DNA of 64,000 nt from Abditibacterium sp. (GTDB lineage: Bacteria; Armatimonadota; Abditibacteriia; Abditibacteriales; Abditibacteriaceae), in NCBI GenBank assembly GCA_030448265.1, contig JAUJNG010000016.1:1-64000 (forward strand), given 5' to 3'. Positions 35,292 to 44,159 of this stretch are shown here, piece by piece. The position numbers and the translations under genes are program-made. The first letter of the stretch is position 1, and each line of letters starts with the position of its first letter. The notes under the pieces are model-generated. The model was given only the letters and a program-made list of their open reading frames with translations, had not been told where the DNA came from and made no database searches.

Positions 35292-37841
35292 ATGCCCGCG
35301 CCCTTTTTCCGTTTTTTGGCGTGCCTCTCGACGCTTTTCGCCCTCTCATTCCCGCTTCTCGCGCAGGAGGCGACGCCCTCCAACGCGCCCCTGCAAATGG
35401 CGCTGTCCTCGCCGTTCGCCTTCACCCAGAAACCGCTCATGCTGATGGTGCGGCGCGGGCGCTGGTTTCCGATCGCGGTGACGCTTTCCAATACCGGCGA
35501 TCCGGTCGCGGGCACGGTGCGCCTCAAGCTGCGCGCCAACGGCGATTTCGAAAACGCGCCCAACGAGTTTTACTGCCCCGTCGATCTGCCCACCAACGCG
35601 CGCAAAGTCATCTGGCTTTACGGGCGCCTCGAACGGCCCAACGTCGCGGCGGTGGAAATCTCGTTTAGCGGGCGCGGGTTCAAGACCCAGACGCAGCGCG
35701 TGCCGGTTCGAGAACCCGAAGAAGGCCAGCGCGTGGTTTTGACGGTTTCCGATGGCGATAGCGGGCTGTCCGACACGCTCAAAAGCCTGCGCGGGAGCGG
35801 TTTGTCGCTTACGGGCGCGGCGCAGCCGACCGGATTCAATCCCAACAACTCGCAGGGGCCGCTTCGCCCCGTCGAAACCACGCGCGCCGGTGTGCCCGAC
35901 CGCTGGTTCGGCCTCGAATGCGCTGACCTCGTGGTTCTGGGCGATTTCGCGCACACCGCGCTGTTGCCGCCGCAAATCGAAGCGCTGCGCGGTTTCGTGC
36001 TCGGCGGCGGAAACCTGCTGGCGCTGGGCGGCTCCAACGCGGCGCGCCTGGCGACTTCGCCGCTCGCCGATTTGTGGCCGGCGCAGATCGGCAACTCCAC
36101 TTCGGCGGGTGCGGGGGAAGTCGCGGGCATCGTGCAACGCTACGTCCCATCGCCGCAGAACGGCGCCGACCGGCTGGGCGGCTCTCCCGTCGTGGCGGCG
36201 CGCGGCCCGCTCAAAACCGACGCGCAACTACGCGCCGGAACTCCCGCCGCGCCGCTTTTTTCAAGCCTCGACCGAGGCGCGGGACGAGTTTTGCTGCTCG
36301 GATTCGACCCCTCGCAGCCGCCTTTCAACGGCTGGAGCGGTCAGAACGCGCTGTGGAAAGACGTTTTTGGCGCCGGTGTGTTGCTGAAACGGCTCGACAG
36401 CGTGGACAGCCAGACTTTTTATGATGGGCCGAATTACTATGGAGGCCGTTACATGGGCGGTGGCCCCATAAACCGCAATTACCCTCCGCAGGAAGTGACC
36501 GCGACGCCGACGGGCCAGCTTCTCGACGGTCTGGCGCGGGCCTCGCAGCAGCGCAAGATGCCGCCGGTCTCGCAAATCGCCTGGTTTCTGGCGCTCTATG
36601 TTTTCGTTCTGGTGCCGCTCAATTACACGATTTTACGCTTCACCGACCGCCGCGAACTGGCCTGGATCACCATTCCGATTATCGTGGTCGCGTTTTCCGG
36701 TTTCGCTTACGCGGCGGCGCTCTCGATTCGCGGCAACGCCATCCTGACGCGACAGGTTGACGTGGTGCAGGGCAGCCTGGGGTCGCCAGCCGCACGCACC
36801 GATTCGCTGTTGTGGCTGTTTTCGCCCAAGCGCACCACCTACGACATTTCTTCGGAGATTCCCACCTCCGCCGTGGCCGATTACGCCAACGAGGCGGGCG
36901 GAAAACAGGGCGCGTTTTCGATTTTGCAGCCCGCCGACGCTTCGGGATTCAAAGTCGAGGACGCCAACGTGTGGATGTGGACGGATCGGGCGTTTGCGGC
37001 GCAAAGTCTGGTGCCCCTGGGCAAAGGTCTGAGCTGGAACGGCGACCGCATTCAAAACGGCTCGCCGCTCGAACTGCGCGGCGCGGTGTGGGTGCAAGAC
37101 CGCGATGTGCGCGCGATAGGGACGGTGGCCAGCGGCGCGACGGTGGCGATTCCCGCCGCCGCGAGTGAAAAGGCCGTCGAGGTCGATTTGCCCGCCGCCA
37201 TTATTCGCGCTTCGGATTTGAAAGCGGTTTTCGATGAAAAAACTGTGGACAACGGCATCGCGCAAAACGTGCTGAGCATGGCGCTGGGCGGGGGTCAAAA
37301 CGCGGGCACGTTTCTGGTCGCGTGGGCAACTGAACCGGCGGCGCCGCTTTCGATTGGCACCGGCGGCGCGCGCGAAAATCACCTCACGTTGATGATTTTT
37401 CGCGCCGCGCCGCCTTCCAATTCGCGTCTGGCGGCCCGCGAGGCGGTGCTGTCACGCGTTAATTTCGAACCGATGGCGGCGCCTCAGGGCCGCCCTCCGC
37501 GCGGCGCTATGACGGGCGGAGGCACGGCGTTCTACGAAGGACAGCTTCCTGATGCCAAAACGTGGACTTTACAGGTGCGTGGCGTAGGGGCTGCGCCAGC
37601 CGTTATGCCACGCGGCTTTTCATCTCTCTGGATGAAATTCGAAGCGTGGAACACGGCTCGGAACCGTTGGGAAGTCCTCACTGGCACGGTGCGCCGTGAT
37701 GGATCGCCGCACGACGGCTGGAATTTTTCGGCGCGCGTTCCGAGCGAATTCGCGCGCCAGCCCGACCGGATGTTGAAAGTTCGCGTTGTTCTGGCGAACG
37801 GGCGCGTGCGGGTTTCGAGTGTGCGAGTCAGCAGCGACTAA
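35292..37841 (+). CDS. Large membrane-anchored secreted protein with GATase-like segment
   Basis: 849 residues from ATG 35292 (MPAPFFRFLACLSTLFALSF...LLAQ signal peptide). Residues ~35-150 are beta-rich (FPIAVTLSNTGDPVAGTVRL). Residues ~195-360 contain ADLVVLGDFAHTALLPPQIE, ALRGFVLGGGNLLALGG and GRVLLLGFDPSQPPF, resembling the inactive glutamine-amidotransferase-like domain of large BatA-type and YfbK-neighbour proteins. Two membrane helices lie near 435-455 (FLALYVFVLVPLNYTILRF) and 460-485 (ITIPIIVVAFSGFAYAAALS). The ~360-residue C-terminal part is again extracytoplasmic and beta-rich. Function is unknown. The stop codon lies inside the left arm of the next inverted repeat. Confidence 0.75.
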   Translation: MPAPFFRFLACLSTLFALSFPLLAQEATPSNAPLQMALSSPFAFTQKPLMLMVRRGRWFPIAVTLSNTGDPVAGTVRLKLRANGDFENAPNEFYCPVDLPTNARKVIWLYGRLERPNVAAVEISFSGRGFKTQTQRVPVREPEEGQRVVLTVSDGDSGLSDTLKSLRGSGLSLTGAAQPTGFNPNNSQGPLRPVETTRAGVPDRWFGLECADLVVLGDFAHTALLPPQIEALRGFVLGGGNLLALGGSNAARLATSPLADLWPAQIGNSTSAGAGEVAGIVQRYVPSPQNGADRLGGSPVVAARGPLKTDAQLRAGTPAAPLFSSLDRGAGRVLLLGFDPSQPPFNGWSGQNALWKDVFGAGVLLKRLDSVDSQTFYDGPNYYGGRYMGGGPINRNYPPQEVTATPTGQLLDGLARASQQRKMPPVSQIAWFLALYVFVLVPLNYTILRFTDRRELAWITIPIIVVAFSGFAYAAALSIRGNAILTRQVDVVQGSLGSPAARTDSLLWLFSPKRTTYDISSEIPTSAVADYANEAGGKQGAFSILQPADASGFKVEDANVWMWTDRAFAAQSLVPLGKGLSWNGDRIQNGSPLELRGAVWVQDRDVRAIGTVASGATVAIPAAASEKAVEVDLPAAIIRASDLKAVFDEKTVDNGIAQNVLSMALGGGQNAGTFLVAWATEPAAPLSIGTGGARENHLTLMIFRAAPPSNSRLAAREAVLSRVNFEPMAAPQGRPPRGAMTGGGTAFYEGQLPDAKTWTLQVRGVGAAPAVMPRGFSSLWMKFEAWNTARNRWEVLTGTVRRDGSPHDGWNFSARVPSEFARQPDRMLKVRVVLANGRVRVSSVRVSSD

Positions 37842-37938
37842 AGTCGCCGCAAAGGAAGGCGAAACCTGCCTTCGCAGGTTGGGGCTTCAGTCCGCGCAGG
37901 CGGACTTCGCTTTTCTTTGCGGCGACTTTAGTCGCTGC
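37831..37938. repeat. Inverted repeat overlapping the 3' end of a CDS
   Basis: Arms 37831-37854 and 37915-37938 (GCAGCGACTAAAGTCGCCGC... and exact complement) enclose two smaller hairpins (37864-37880 and 37890-37905). The last two codons and the stop of the upstream gene lie in the left arm. The inner palindrome CGACTAAAGTCG is itself symmetric. Confidence 0.9.
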
Positions 37939-37989
37939 ATTTGGGCCGTCAATTCGCACTGAGAGGCGGCTCGAAAAGGAACTCCAAAT

Positions 37990-38943
37990 ATGAATTATCG
38001 ACGATTGGGACGCGCGGGCGTCAAAGTTTCGGAAGTGAGCCTCGGCTCATGGCTCACCTACGGCAACGCGACCGAAAACGATACGGCGCAGCAATGCATC
38101 GAAAAGGCCTACGATCTGGGCATCAATTTCTTCGATACGGCCAACGTTTACGCGCGCGGCGAATCGGAAAAGGTGGTGGGCGCCTCGCTCCGACCCTACC
38201 GGCGCGATTCCTATGTCCTGGCCACCAAAGTCTTTTTTCCGATGGGCGACGGCCCCAACGACCGAGGACTTTCGCGCAAACACATCATGGAACAGGCGCA
38301 TTTGTCGCTCCAGCGATTGGGGACGGATTACATCGACCTTTACCAGTGCCACCGCTACGACGACACCGTGCCGCTCGATGAAACCTTGCGCGCTCTGGAT
38401 GACCTGGTGAGCCAGGGCAAAGTGCTTTATGTGGGTGTGTCGCAGTGGAGCGCCAAAAACATCGCCGACGCACTCGAACTGAGCGACCGTTGGGGCTTCG
38501 ACCGCATCGTGAGCAACCAGCCGGTTTACAACGCGCTCAACCGCGATCTGGAAAAAGAAGTCATGCCGCTTTGCGAAAAAGAGGGCATCGGACAGGTGGT
38601 CTATTCGCCGCTCGCGCAGGGCGTTTTGACCGGCAAATACCAGCCGAATCAGGCGCCGCCCGCCAATTCGCGCGCCGCCGATCCCAAGCAAAACCAGTTT
38701 CTCAATCCCGAAAAACTCGACGCGGCGCAGTTGGAGCGCGTGCAGAATTTGAAGCCGCTCGCCGAAAAAGTGGGACTTTCCCTGCCGCAACTGGCGCTCG
38801 CGTGGTGTTTGCGAAAGGAAAACGTGTCGAGCGTGATTATCGGCGCCAGCCGGCCCTCGCAGGTCGAAGATAACGTCAACGGTTCGGGCGCCGAGGTCTC
38901 GCCCGAAACCTGGCAAGAAATGGACGCGATTCTGGGAGTTTAG
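37990..38943 (+). CDS. Aldo/keto reductase (Kv-beta / YghZ-like)
   Basis: 317 residues, cytoplasmic NADPH-dependent TIM-barrel oxidoreductase. The catalytic tetrad is visible: Asp and Tyr in NFFDTANVYARGESE, Lys in VLATKVFFPMGDG, His in YQCHRYDDTVPL. Cofactor segments are SQWSAKNIADAL and the C-terminal VIIGASRPSQVEDNV. The RRLGRAGVKVSEVSLGSWLTYG start and the length match the potassium-channel beta-subunit-like group. The substrate is likely a small aldehyde or methylglyoxal-like compound, which cannot be fixed from sequence. It stands alone between two inverted repeats. Confidence 0.93.
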   Translation: MNYRRLGRAGVKVSEVSLGSWLTYGNATENDTAQQCIEKAYDLGINFFDTANVYARGESEKVVGASLRPYRRDSYVLATKVFFPMGDGPNDRGLSRKHIMEQAHLSLQRLGTDYIDLYQCHRYDDTVPLDETLRALDDLVSQGKVLYVGVSQWSAKNIADALELSDRWGFDRIVSNQPVYNALNRDLEKEVMPLCEKEGIGQVVYSPLAQGVLTGKYQPNQAPPANSRAADPKQNQFLNPEKLDAAQLERVQNLKPLAEKVGLSLPQLALAWCLRKENVSSVIIGASRPSQVEDNVNGSGAEVSPETWQEMDAILGV

Positions 38944-38954
38944 AGTCTCAGTTC

Positions 38955-39049
38955 TCGCGCAGAGACGCCAAGAGGCAGAGAAAATTAGAAAATTAGAAAA
39001 TTGAGGGAGAGTCGTCCTCAGATCTCTGCGTCTTGGCGTCTCTGCGCGA
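38955..39049. repeat. Inverted repeat with AT-rich loop
   Basis: Arms 38955-38981 and 39023-39049 (TCGCGCAGAGACGCCAAGAG... against its complement) pair over 27 bp with few mismatches. The loop contains a short tandem repeat AAAATTAGA about three times (38981-39003). Confidence 0.88.
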
Positions 39050-39145
39050 AACCTGATTGCGCGCATGGCACCGTTTCTGCATTTGTTGGCAGCGACGTCC
39101 GGCCCCTGGCCGCAACAATATCAACTCGAACGGAGAAAATTCATC

Positions 39146-39718
39146 ATGGCTTACGATCCTGAAGCACGCCGCCAAAGCAACTCGGCGCTCACCATTGGCT
39201 TAATCGCCCTTTTGCTCTTGGGCGGCGCCACGCTCGCCTATTTTGCGATGCGCCCCGCCGAAACACCCGCAACGACTGTCATCAATAACCCCGATCCTGG
39301 GCCAGCCAGGGAAACCATCGTGAACAACACGGTCGCCGTGCCGGTTCCGGTTCCCGATACCAGCCCCGACACCGTCATCGTTCAGCCCGCGCCCAGCACC
39401 AACACCACAACGCGCGTCGAACGCAACACCACGACGGTGCGCGACCGTGTCGCGACGCCTCCGGCGTCGTCCACGACAACCTCGCCAGGAGGCGGCACCA
39501 CCTCACGCGCTCCCTCGGCCAGTTCCGACACCAACGTCACGGTTAACGTGCCGCCCGCGAGCGGTTCTGGCACGGCTGGGGCGTCCGGTAGCGCAGGTGC
39601 CACTGGCGGTTCTTCGGCTGCTGGTGGTTCTGGCGCTACTGGTGGTGCCACCGGCGGTGCGGCTGGCGCCACAGGTGGAGCCGGTGCCGGTGGCAGCCCT
39701 CCTGCCGCTGGATATTAA
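39146..39718 (+). CDS. Single-helix anchored protein with low-complexity Ser/Thr/Gly/Ala tail
   Basis: 190 residues from ATG 39146, with a good Shine-Dalgarno CGGAG 11 bp upstream. A short cytoplasmic start (MAYDPEARRQSNS) is followed by one membrane helix (ALTIGLIALLLLGGATLAYF). The remainder is a low-complexity extracytoplasmic tail: Pro/Val/Asn-rich, then Thr/Ser-rich, then Gly/Ala/Thr repeats (GATGGATGGAAGATGGAGAG-like). It resembles stalk or matrix linkers. No enzyme or binding domain is recognised. A strong hairpin terminator follows. Confidence 0.7.
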   Translation: MAYDPEARRQSNSALTIGLIALLLLGGATLAYFAMRPAETPATTVINNPDPGPARETIVNNTVAVPVPVPDTSPDTVIVQPAPSTNTTTRVERNTTTVRDRVATPPASSTTTSPGGGTTSRAPSASSDTNVTVNVPPASGSGTAGASGSAGATGGSSAAGGSGATGGATGGAAGATGGAGAGGSPPAAGY

Positions 39719-39733
39719 ATTTCTGTCGATAAA

Positions 39734-39766
39734 ACAAACGCCCCGCGAATTTCGCGGGGCGTTTGT
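39734..39766. terminator. Bidirectional hairpin terminator between the anchored-protein gene and tRNA-Ser
   Basis: 16-bp perfect arms 39734-39749 and 39751-39766 (ACAAACGCCCCGCGAA / TTCGCGGGGCGTTTGT) lie between two convergent transcripts. A-rich and T-rich edges are modest. Confidence 0.8.
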
Positions 39767-39774
39767 GGTTTGGA

Positions 39775-39859
39775 CGGAGAGAGAGGGATTCGAACCCTCG
39801 GAGAGTTGCCCCTCGACGGTTTTCAAGACCGTTGCATTCAACCGCTCTGCCATCTCTCC
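39775..39859 (-). tRNA. tRNA-Ser (anticodon UGA)
   Basis: 85 nt on the minus strand. The 7-bp acceptor stem GGAGAGA/TCTCTCC, D-arm GCAGAGCGGTTGAATGC, anticodon arm ACGGTCTTGAAAACCGT with anticodon TGA, a long class II variable arm (CGAGGGGCAACTCTCCG) and T-arm GAGGGTTCGAATCCCTC are all present. The discriminator base is G. CCA is not encoded; UCCA-like bases follow. Confidence 0.97.
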
Positions 39860-39880
39860 AGATTTGATTTTAACGGTTTT

Positions 39881-39958
39881 GTAGGGACACGGCGTGCCGT
39901 GTCCGTTGGCGTGCGCCGCGCCAGTGCAACGAGCGGACACGGCACGCCGTCTCCCTAC
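39881..39958. repeat. Inverted repeat between tRNA-Ser and dut
   Basis: Arms 39881-39905 and 39934-39958 (GTAGGGACACGGCGTGCCGT... against its complement) pair with one or two mismatches. Each arm is itself palindromic (GGACACGGC/GCCGTGTCC). I recall very similar GTAGGGACACGGC repeats in cyanobacteria and Chloroflexota. Confidence 0.9.
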
Positions 39959-39967
39959 AGCAATCCG

Positions 39968-40423
39968 TCAATCGCTCCCCGTATGCCCGAAACCGCCGCT
40001 TCCGCGTTCGGTTTCCGATAACTGCGCCACGATTTCAATCTGCGCCCGTTCGACGCGCGCAATCACCATTTGCGCGATGCGGTCGCCGCGATGAACATAA
40101 AACGGTTTGTGGCCCAGATTGGTGAGAATGATCTGCACTTCGCCGCGAAAATCGTGGTCAATCGTGCCAGGCGAATTCAGCAGCGTGATGCCATGCTTGG
40201 CGGCCAGACCGGAACGCGGGCGCAACTGCGCTTCGAATCCGGCGGGAATTTCCATCGAAAAACCGGTCGGAATCAGCGCGGTTTCGCTCGGTTGAAGAGT
40301 GCGGTCTTGCGCCGCGCGCACGTCCATTCCGGCGGCGCCTGGCGTTTGATACGACGGCATTTCGAGGTCTTGACCGCCCGATTCGCGCTTGAATTTGATG
40401 GAAAGTGGGGGCGAATCGTTCAT
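39968..40423 (-). CDS. dut: dUTP diphosphatase
   Basis: 151 residues from ATG 40423 ([14 protein letters not shown]); the longer open frame upstream is shadow of the DUF4446 gene. Hydrolyses dUTP to dUMP and PPi, as a cytoplasmic trimer. The five motifs are clear: [50 protein letters not shown] and the C-terminal P-loop-like [12 protein letters not shown]. Length is normal. Its ATG overlaps the DUF4446 stop by 4 bp, so they are coupled and probably share the secF-proximal transcript. Confidence 0.97.
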   Translation of the reverse strand: MNDSPPLSIKFKRESGGQDLEMPSYQTPGAAGMDVRAAQDRTLQPSETALIPTGFSMEIPAGFEAQLRPRSGLAAKHGITLLNSPGTIDHDFRGEVQIILTNLGHKPFYVHRGDRIAQMVIARVERAQIEIVAQLSETERGSGGFGHTGSD

Positions 40424-40938
40424 TTGACCTTGGCCCGCGAGTCGCCGAAGCTGCCCGCCAGGGCCTGCGAAAGCGCGTCCTGTTCTTCGTCGGAAAGCGG
40501 CTGTTCGGCTTGCCCCGCGACGACCATTTTGCCGAAAGTGCGCGAACTGGAACGCCCGAAAATCGCCGTGATGACCACGCCGTAGTCGTTGCCGTCGAGA
40601 AGCGCCAGCGAAAACGACTGTTGGCCGGTCACATCGGGAAAAGCGTCGTAGCGCACCAGGGCGAAACGCTGCAAGGAGGCGCGCAACTGATCGGTTAGAA
40701 TCCGCATCTGGGTGTCGGAATTGTCGCAGTGCTGCACGCTTTTTTCGGCGACTTCCATGCTGCGCCTCAAAAGACCTTCCATGTCCTCGTTGTTCGGCCC
40801 CTGAAAAAACTGGCGCACCATGCGCGTCTGGCGCTCCAGACGCTTGTTGAGAAGCGCCACCCACACGAAGAGCGCGAGGTTGAGGCCGAGCGCGGCGACG
40901 CACAACGGCGCGAGATAGGGCTGCAATTGATCCATCAA
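40420..40938 (-). CDS. DUF4446 family protein with N-terminal membrane helix
   Basis: 172 residues. One N-terminal helix ([20 protein letters not shown]), then a coiled-coil-like stretch ([20 protein letters not shown] to [15 protein letters not shown]). The family core follows: [30 protein letters not shown], then [17 protein letters not shown] and [16 protein letters not shown]4446 proteins are widespread in Firmicutes and related phyla with no known activity. It is coupled to dut by a 4-bp overlap and begins 5 bp after secF. Confidence 0.85.
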   Translation of the reverse strand: MMDQLQPYLAPLCVAALGLNLALFVWVALLNKRLERQTRMVRQFFQGPNNEDMEGLLRRSMEVAEKSVQHCDNSDTQMRILTDQLRASLQRFALVRYDAFPDVTGQQSFSLALLDGNDYGVVITAIFGRSSSRTFGKMVVAGQAEQPLSDEEQDALSQALAGSFGDSRAKVK

Positions 40939-40943
40939 TGGCC

Positions 40944-41972
40944 TTATTTGGCGCGCGGCTTGAGCGCCCCCGAACGCGCCGTTTCGCGCACCGAAACCGA
41001 GGCGCGATTACTTTTCGCGCGCGCCGCACGGTTCTCGTCCCAGCGATGCCACGCCACCAGAACCATCGAAGCGTTGAAAATCGAGGAATACAAACCCGAC
41101 GCGATGCCAATCAGCATGGCGAGCGTGAAATTGTAAATGCTTTCGCCGCCGAACATGAGCAGCACGAACAGCATGATGAGAACCGTCAAACCGGTATTGA
41201 TGGAGCGGCTCATCGTTTCGAGCAGCGAATCGTTGACGACTTTTTCAAACGGTTCTTTGCGCCGGTTACGCAGATTTTCGCGCAGACGGTCGAAAATAAC
41301 CACCGAGTCGTTGATGGAGTAACCCACGACCGTCAAAAGCGCCGCGATGAAGGCGCCATCGATTTCGATGCGCGGGTCGATGCGTCCAATTAAAGCGAAA
41401 ATGCCCAGCAAAACCAGCACGTCGTGAACCAGCGCCACGATGCCCGCGACCGCGAAGCGCGTGCCGTCGCCGGCGAAGTTGTAGCGAATGTAAATCCACA
41501 GCGCAATCGCCAGAACGCCGAAAACGACGCCTTTAATGGCGTTGGCGCGCAGTTCGTCGCCGATCACGGCGCCGACCTGCTGGCGGCCTTCGGGCGCGAT
41601 ACTCCCAACGCCAAACGCTTTGGCGACGGCCTTGTTGACGACCTCCGCCTGGGCGTTGGCCTCGGAATTGGTGAGCGCGGAGGTGTTGACCACCAAATCC
41701 TGCCCGCCCGCGATTTGGCTCCGCGTGCCGTTGAGTTTGGCGGCTTCCAGGCCGGAATTGACTTTGGCCAGAAGCGCCGCTTCCTGTCCGGCGGCGGGGC
41801 GCGCGGCGGCGGGAATGCGGTAGGTGAACTGCGAACCGCCCTCGAAGTCGATGCCCAGATTCAAACCGAACGCGGCCCACGAAATCAGGCCGACGGCCAG
41901 CACCGCCAGCGAGATGCCGAACCACAGCCTTATTTTGCCGACGAGATCGATATTTTTACGTCTAAAATCCAT
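40944..41972 (-). CDS. secF: Protein translocase subunit SecF
   Basis: 342 residues from ATG 41972 with a good Shine-Dalgarno (AAAGGAAATTG). Six membrane helices, with the first after [30 protein letters not shown] near residue 40 is the SecF signature. The P1-like loop (~60-150) is followed by the RND-type helices: [20 protein letters not shown], then [19 protein letters not shown] and [20 protein letters not shown]. With SecD it uses the proton gradient to drive late stages of Sec export. It is downstream of secD on the same strand. The two are separated by a 112-bp gap almost filled by an inverted repeat, which is unusual. Confidence 0.96.
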   Translation of the reverse strand: MDFRRKNIDLVGKIRLWFGISLAVLAVGLISWAAFGLNLGIDFEGGSQFTYRIPAAARPAAGQEAALLAKVNSGLEAAKLNGTRSQIAGGQDLVVNTSALTNSEANAQAEVVNKAVAKAFGVGSIAPEGRQQVGAVIGDELRANAIKGVVFGVLAIALWIYIRYNFAGDGTRFAVAGIVALVHDVLVLLGIFALIGRIDPRIEIDGAFIAALLTVVGYSINDSVVIFDRLRENLRNRRKEPFEKVVNDSLLETMSRSINTGLTVLIMLFVLLMFGGESIYNFTLAMLIGIASGLYSSIFNASMVLVAWHRWDENRAARAKSNRASVSVRETARSGALKPRAK

Positions 41973-41984
41973 TTCAATTTCCTT

Positions 41985-42079
41985 TAGCCACAGAGAACAC
42001 AGAGGACACACAAAGGGACACAGAGATTTTTTAAATTTCTCTGTGCCACTCTGTGACTTCTCTGTGTCCTCTGTGGCTA
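41985..42079. repeat. Inverted repeat between secD and secF
   Basis: Outer arms TAGCCACAGAGAACACAGAG (from 41985) and TCTCTGTGTCCTCTGTGGCTA (42059-42079) pair, with inner arms continuing (CACAGAGAtttttTAAATTTCTCTGTG). Similar CCACAGAG-type repeats are common in many phyla as I recall. It fills the secD-secF gap and may tune the ratio of the two proteins. Confidence 0.88.
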
Positions 42080-42084
42080 ATTAT

Positions 42085-44130
42085 TTAACTTCTCTGCGCC
42101 ACAACGGCTTCGGCGGGCGGGAGTTTGCCCGCGAACATATTGCGGTTGCGCTCGCCCACGCCCGCCACGCTCCACATCAGCAGGCGTGTCACCGAAATCG
42201 CCGAGAACAGCGACAGCACAACGCCGATGCCCAGGGTGAGCGCGAAGCCTTTGACGGGGCCGGTGCCCAGATAAAACAACACCGTCGCGGCGAGGAGCGT
42301 GGTAACGTGCGAATCCAAAATTGCCGTCCACGCCCGCGAAAACGCCGCGCGCAGCGCCGCCGCGAATGTCGGTTGGATCGCCATTTCTTCTTTGAGTCGC
42401 TCGAAAACCAGGATGTTGGTGTCGAGCGACATCGCCAGAGCCAGCAAAAAGCCCGCGATGCCTGGCAGCGTGAGCGTGCCGCCGACCAGGACGAAAAGCG
42501 CGAGGTTGACGATGCAATAAACCGCCAGAGCGACGTTGGCCAGAATTCCGGCGAGGCGATAAAAGGCCACCATGAAAATCGCCACGAAAATCAGGCCGAT
42601 AAAGCCGGCGCGCAGCGATTTGACCAGCGAATCCTGGCCCAGAGTCGCCGAAACGGTGCGATTTTCCACCACGTCAATCGGCGCCGGAAGCGCGCCGGAG
42701 TTGAGCAGCAGCGCCAGTCCGCGCGCTTCTTCGACGGTGGCGAAACCGCCGGAAATCTGGCCGCGCCCGCCGGTGATGGGACTTTGCACCGTCGGAGCGG
42801 AAATCGCGGTTTCATCGAGGAAAATCGGGATGAAGCGCGTCGTGCCCTGCGCGAGTTGTGCGGCGGCCTGCGTCGTCACCTGCGCGAAACGGCGCGCACC
42901 TTCGCCTTTGAGTTCGAAGAAAACCGCCGGTTGTCCGCCTTCGGCGAAACCCGCTGTCGTGCTGGGCTTGACATCGCCGCCCGACACGATGAGTTCCGAG
43001 CGCTGTCGCGCCGTCGCCGAATCGACGAGATTGCCCTGCGCGTCGGTAAACAGGGTGTTGTTGGGATCGCTCGGATCCTGGCGCGGCTGCAAATCGAGCG
43101 GCAGAAGCCGAATTTCCATTTGCGCCGTCGTGCCGATGACTTCGACCGCTTTTTGCGGGTCGTTGACGCCAGGAAGCTGCACAATCACGCGGTCAGGCGG
43201 CTGTTTTTGAATCAACGGTTCGCTCACGCCGAGTTTGTCAACGCGCGAGCGAATGATTTCCACCGTCGTGTCGAGCAGGCGGTCGCCGTAGTTGTCGGCG
43301 TAGCCCAACTGTTCGGCGGTCTCCTGTTCGGCCTGATAAAACTGCGGCGGTCGCGTCGGTTGAAACGTCGCGCCCTGGACGGTTTTAAGCGCGGCGTCGA
43401 TGGCTTTGGTTTGCAACTCGAACTGGTCGCGGTCTTTGGCCTGCGTGCGAATCTGCACTTGATTGGCGGCGCCTGCGTTGAAGGAAACATCGGCGCCGCG
43501 AAGGCCTGCGGCGGCGTCGGTTTGCGCCAGAGCCGCGCGAACGCGGCTCAGAAACTCATCGCGGCCCGCTTGGGTGGTAGGAACGCCCGACGCGGTGTAG
43601 GTGAAAAGCGCGCGGCGCACCTGCAAAACCAGGTTGACGCCGCCCTGCAAATCGAGGCCGAGTTTCACGGCGGGCCTGGGCACGCCGTTTTCCATTGCGA
43701 CCGGATAAATCGCGGTCTGGCCCCACGCCACAAGCGGCTCGACCGGCAGATTTTCGATATTTTGCGCGAAATCGGGCGCCAGTTTCACGCCTTTGAATTT
43801 CGAACTGAGCGCCGCGACAATTTGATTGGCGCGTTCGCGCGCATCAGCCTGGGTTGCGGCCTGGGCTTGCACCGTCGCGGTTTTCCCGTCGGGACCGACG
43901 GTTAAAGCACCAGGCAAAGTCTGGTCTTTGAACGCGGCGACGAACGCGGCATCGGCAACATCGGCGGCGCGCTGGGCGGGGCCGGCGAGTTCCTGGAAGG
44001 GTTGAGGAGCGACGAGGGGAACGAGAAAGGGCTGAGGTTCGGGCCGAGTTCCCATCGGCAAAAATATGACGGCGAGGCTGAGAAGCAGCAGCGCCGCCAA
44101 TCCCAGATATTGAATTGGACGACTTTTCAT
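42085..44130 (-). CDS. secD: Protein translocase subunit SecD
   Basis: 681 residues. N-terminal helix (IQYLGLAALLLLSLAVIFLP), then a large P1 periplasmic region with the signature VKLGLDLQGGVNLVLQV near residue 155 and further loop segments (KQPPDRVIVQLPGVNDPQKA). C-terminal RND helices: SLVKSLRAGFIGLIFVAIFM, LPGIAGFLLALAMSLDTNIL, VFERLKEEMAI and ATVLFYLGTGPVKGFALTLG. The DxNIL motif holds the conserved Asp of proton coupling. Compared with E. coli SecD the P1 region carries an extra ~80-residue insertion around 55-140. It partners secF downstream. Confidence 0.96.
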   Translation of the reverse strand: MKSRPIQYLGLAALLLLSLAVIFLPMGTRPEPQPFLVPLVAPQPFQELAGPAQRAADVADAAFVAAFKDQTLPGALTVGPDGKTATVQAQAATQADARERANQIVAALSSKFKGVKLAPDFAQNIENLPVEPLVAWGQTAIYPVAMENGVPRPAVKLGLDLQGGVNLVLQVRRALFTYTASGVPTTQAGRDEFLSRVRAALAQTDAAAGLRGADVSFNAGAANQVQIRTQAKDRDQFELQTKAIDAALKTVQGATFQPTRPPQFYQAEQETAEQLGYADNYGDRLLDTTVEIIRSRVDKLGVSEPLIQKQPPDRVIVQLPGVNDPQKAVEVIGTTAQMEIRLLPLDLQPRQDPSDPNNTLFTDAQGNLVDSATARQRSELIVSGGDVKPSTTAGFAEGGQPAVFFELKGEGARRFAQVTTQAAAQLAQGTTRFIPIFLDETAISAPTVQSPITGGRGQISGGFATVEEARGLALLLNSGALPAPIDVVENRTVSATLGQDSLVKSLRAGFIGLIFVAIFMVAFYRLAGILANVALAVYCIVNLALFVLVGGTLTLPGIAGFLLALAMSLDTNILVFERLKEEMAIQPTFAAALRAAFSRAWTAILDSHVTTLLAATVLFYLGTGPVKGFALTLGIGVVLSLFSAISVTRLLMWSVAGVGERNRNMFAGKLPPAEAVVAQRS

Positions 44131-44159
44131 CTAATAAATCCTGTGAAGGCGCCGTGAGA

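Noticed and set aside
38981-39003. AAAATTAGA tandem repeat as a CRISPR-like or iteron array
   Set aside because: Only about three short units without spacers; it lies in the loop of an inverted repeat. No CRISPR array or cas gene is seen anywhere in the window.
39401-39718. Gly/Ala/Thr-rich repeats as a collagen-like or ice-binding domain
   Set aside because: The repeat is irregular, without Gly-X-Y or TxT periodicity, so only low complexity can be stated.
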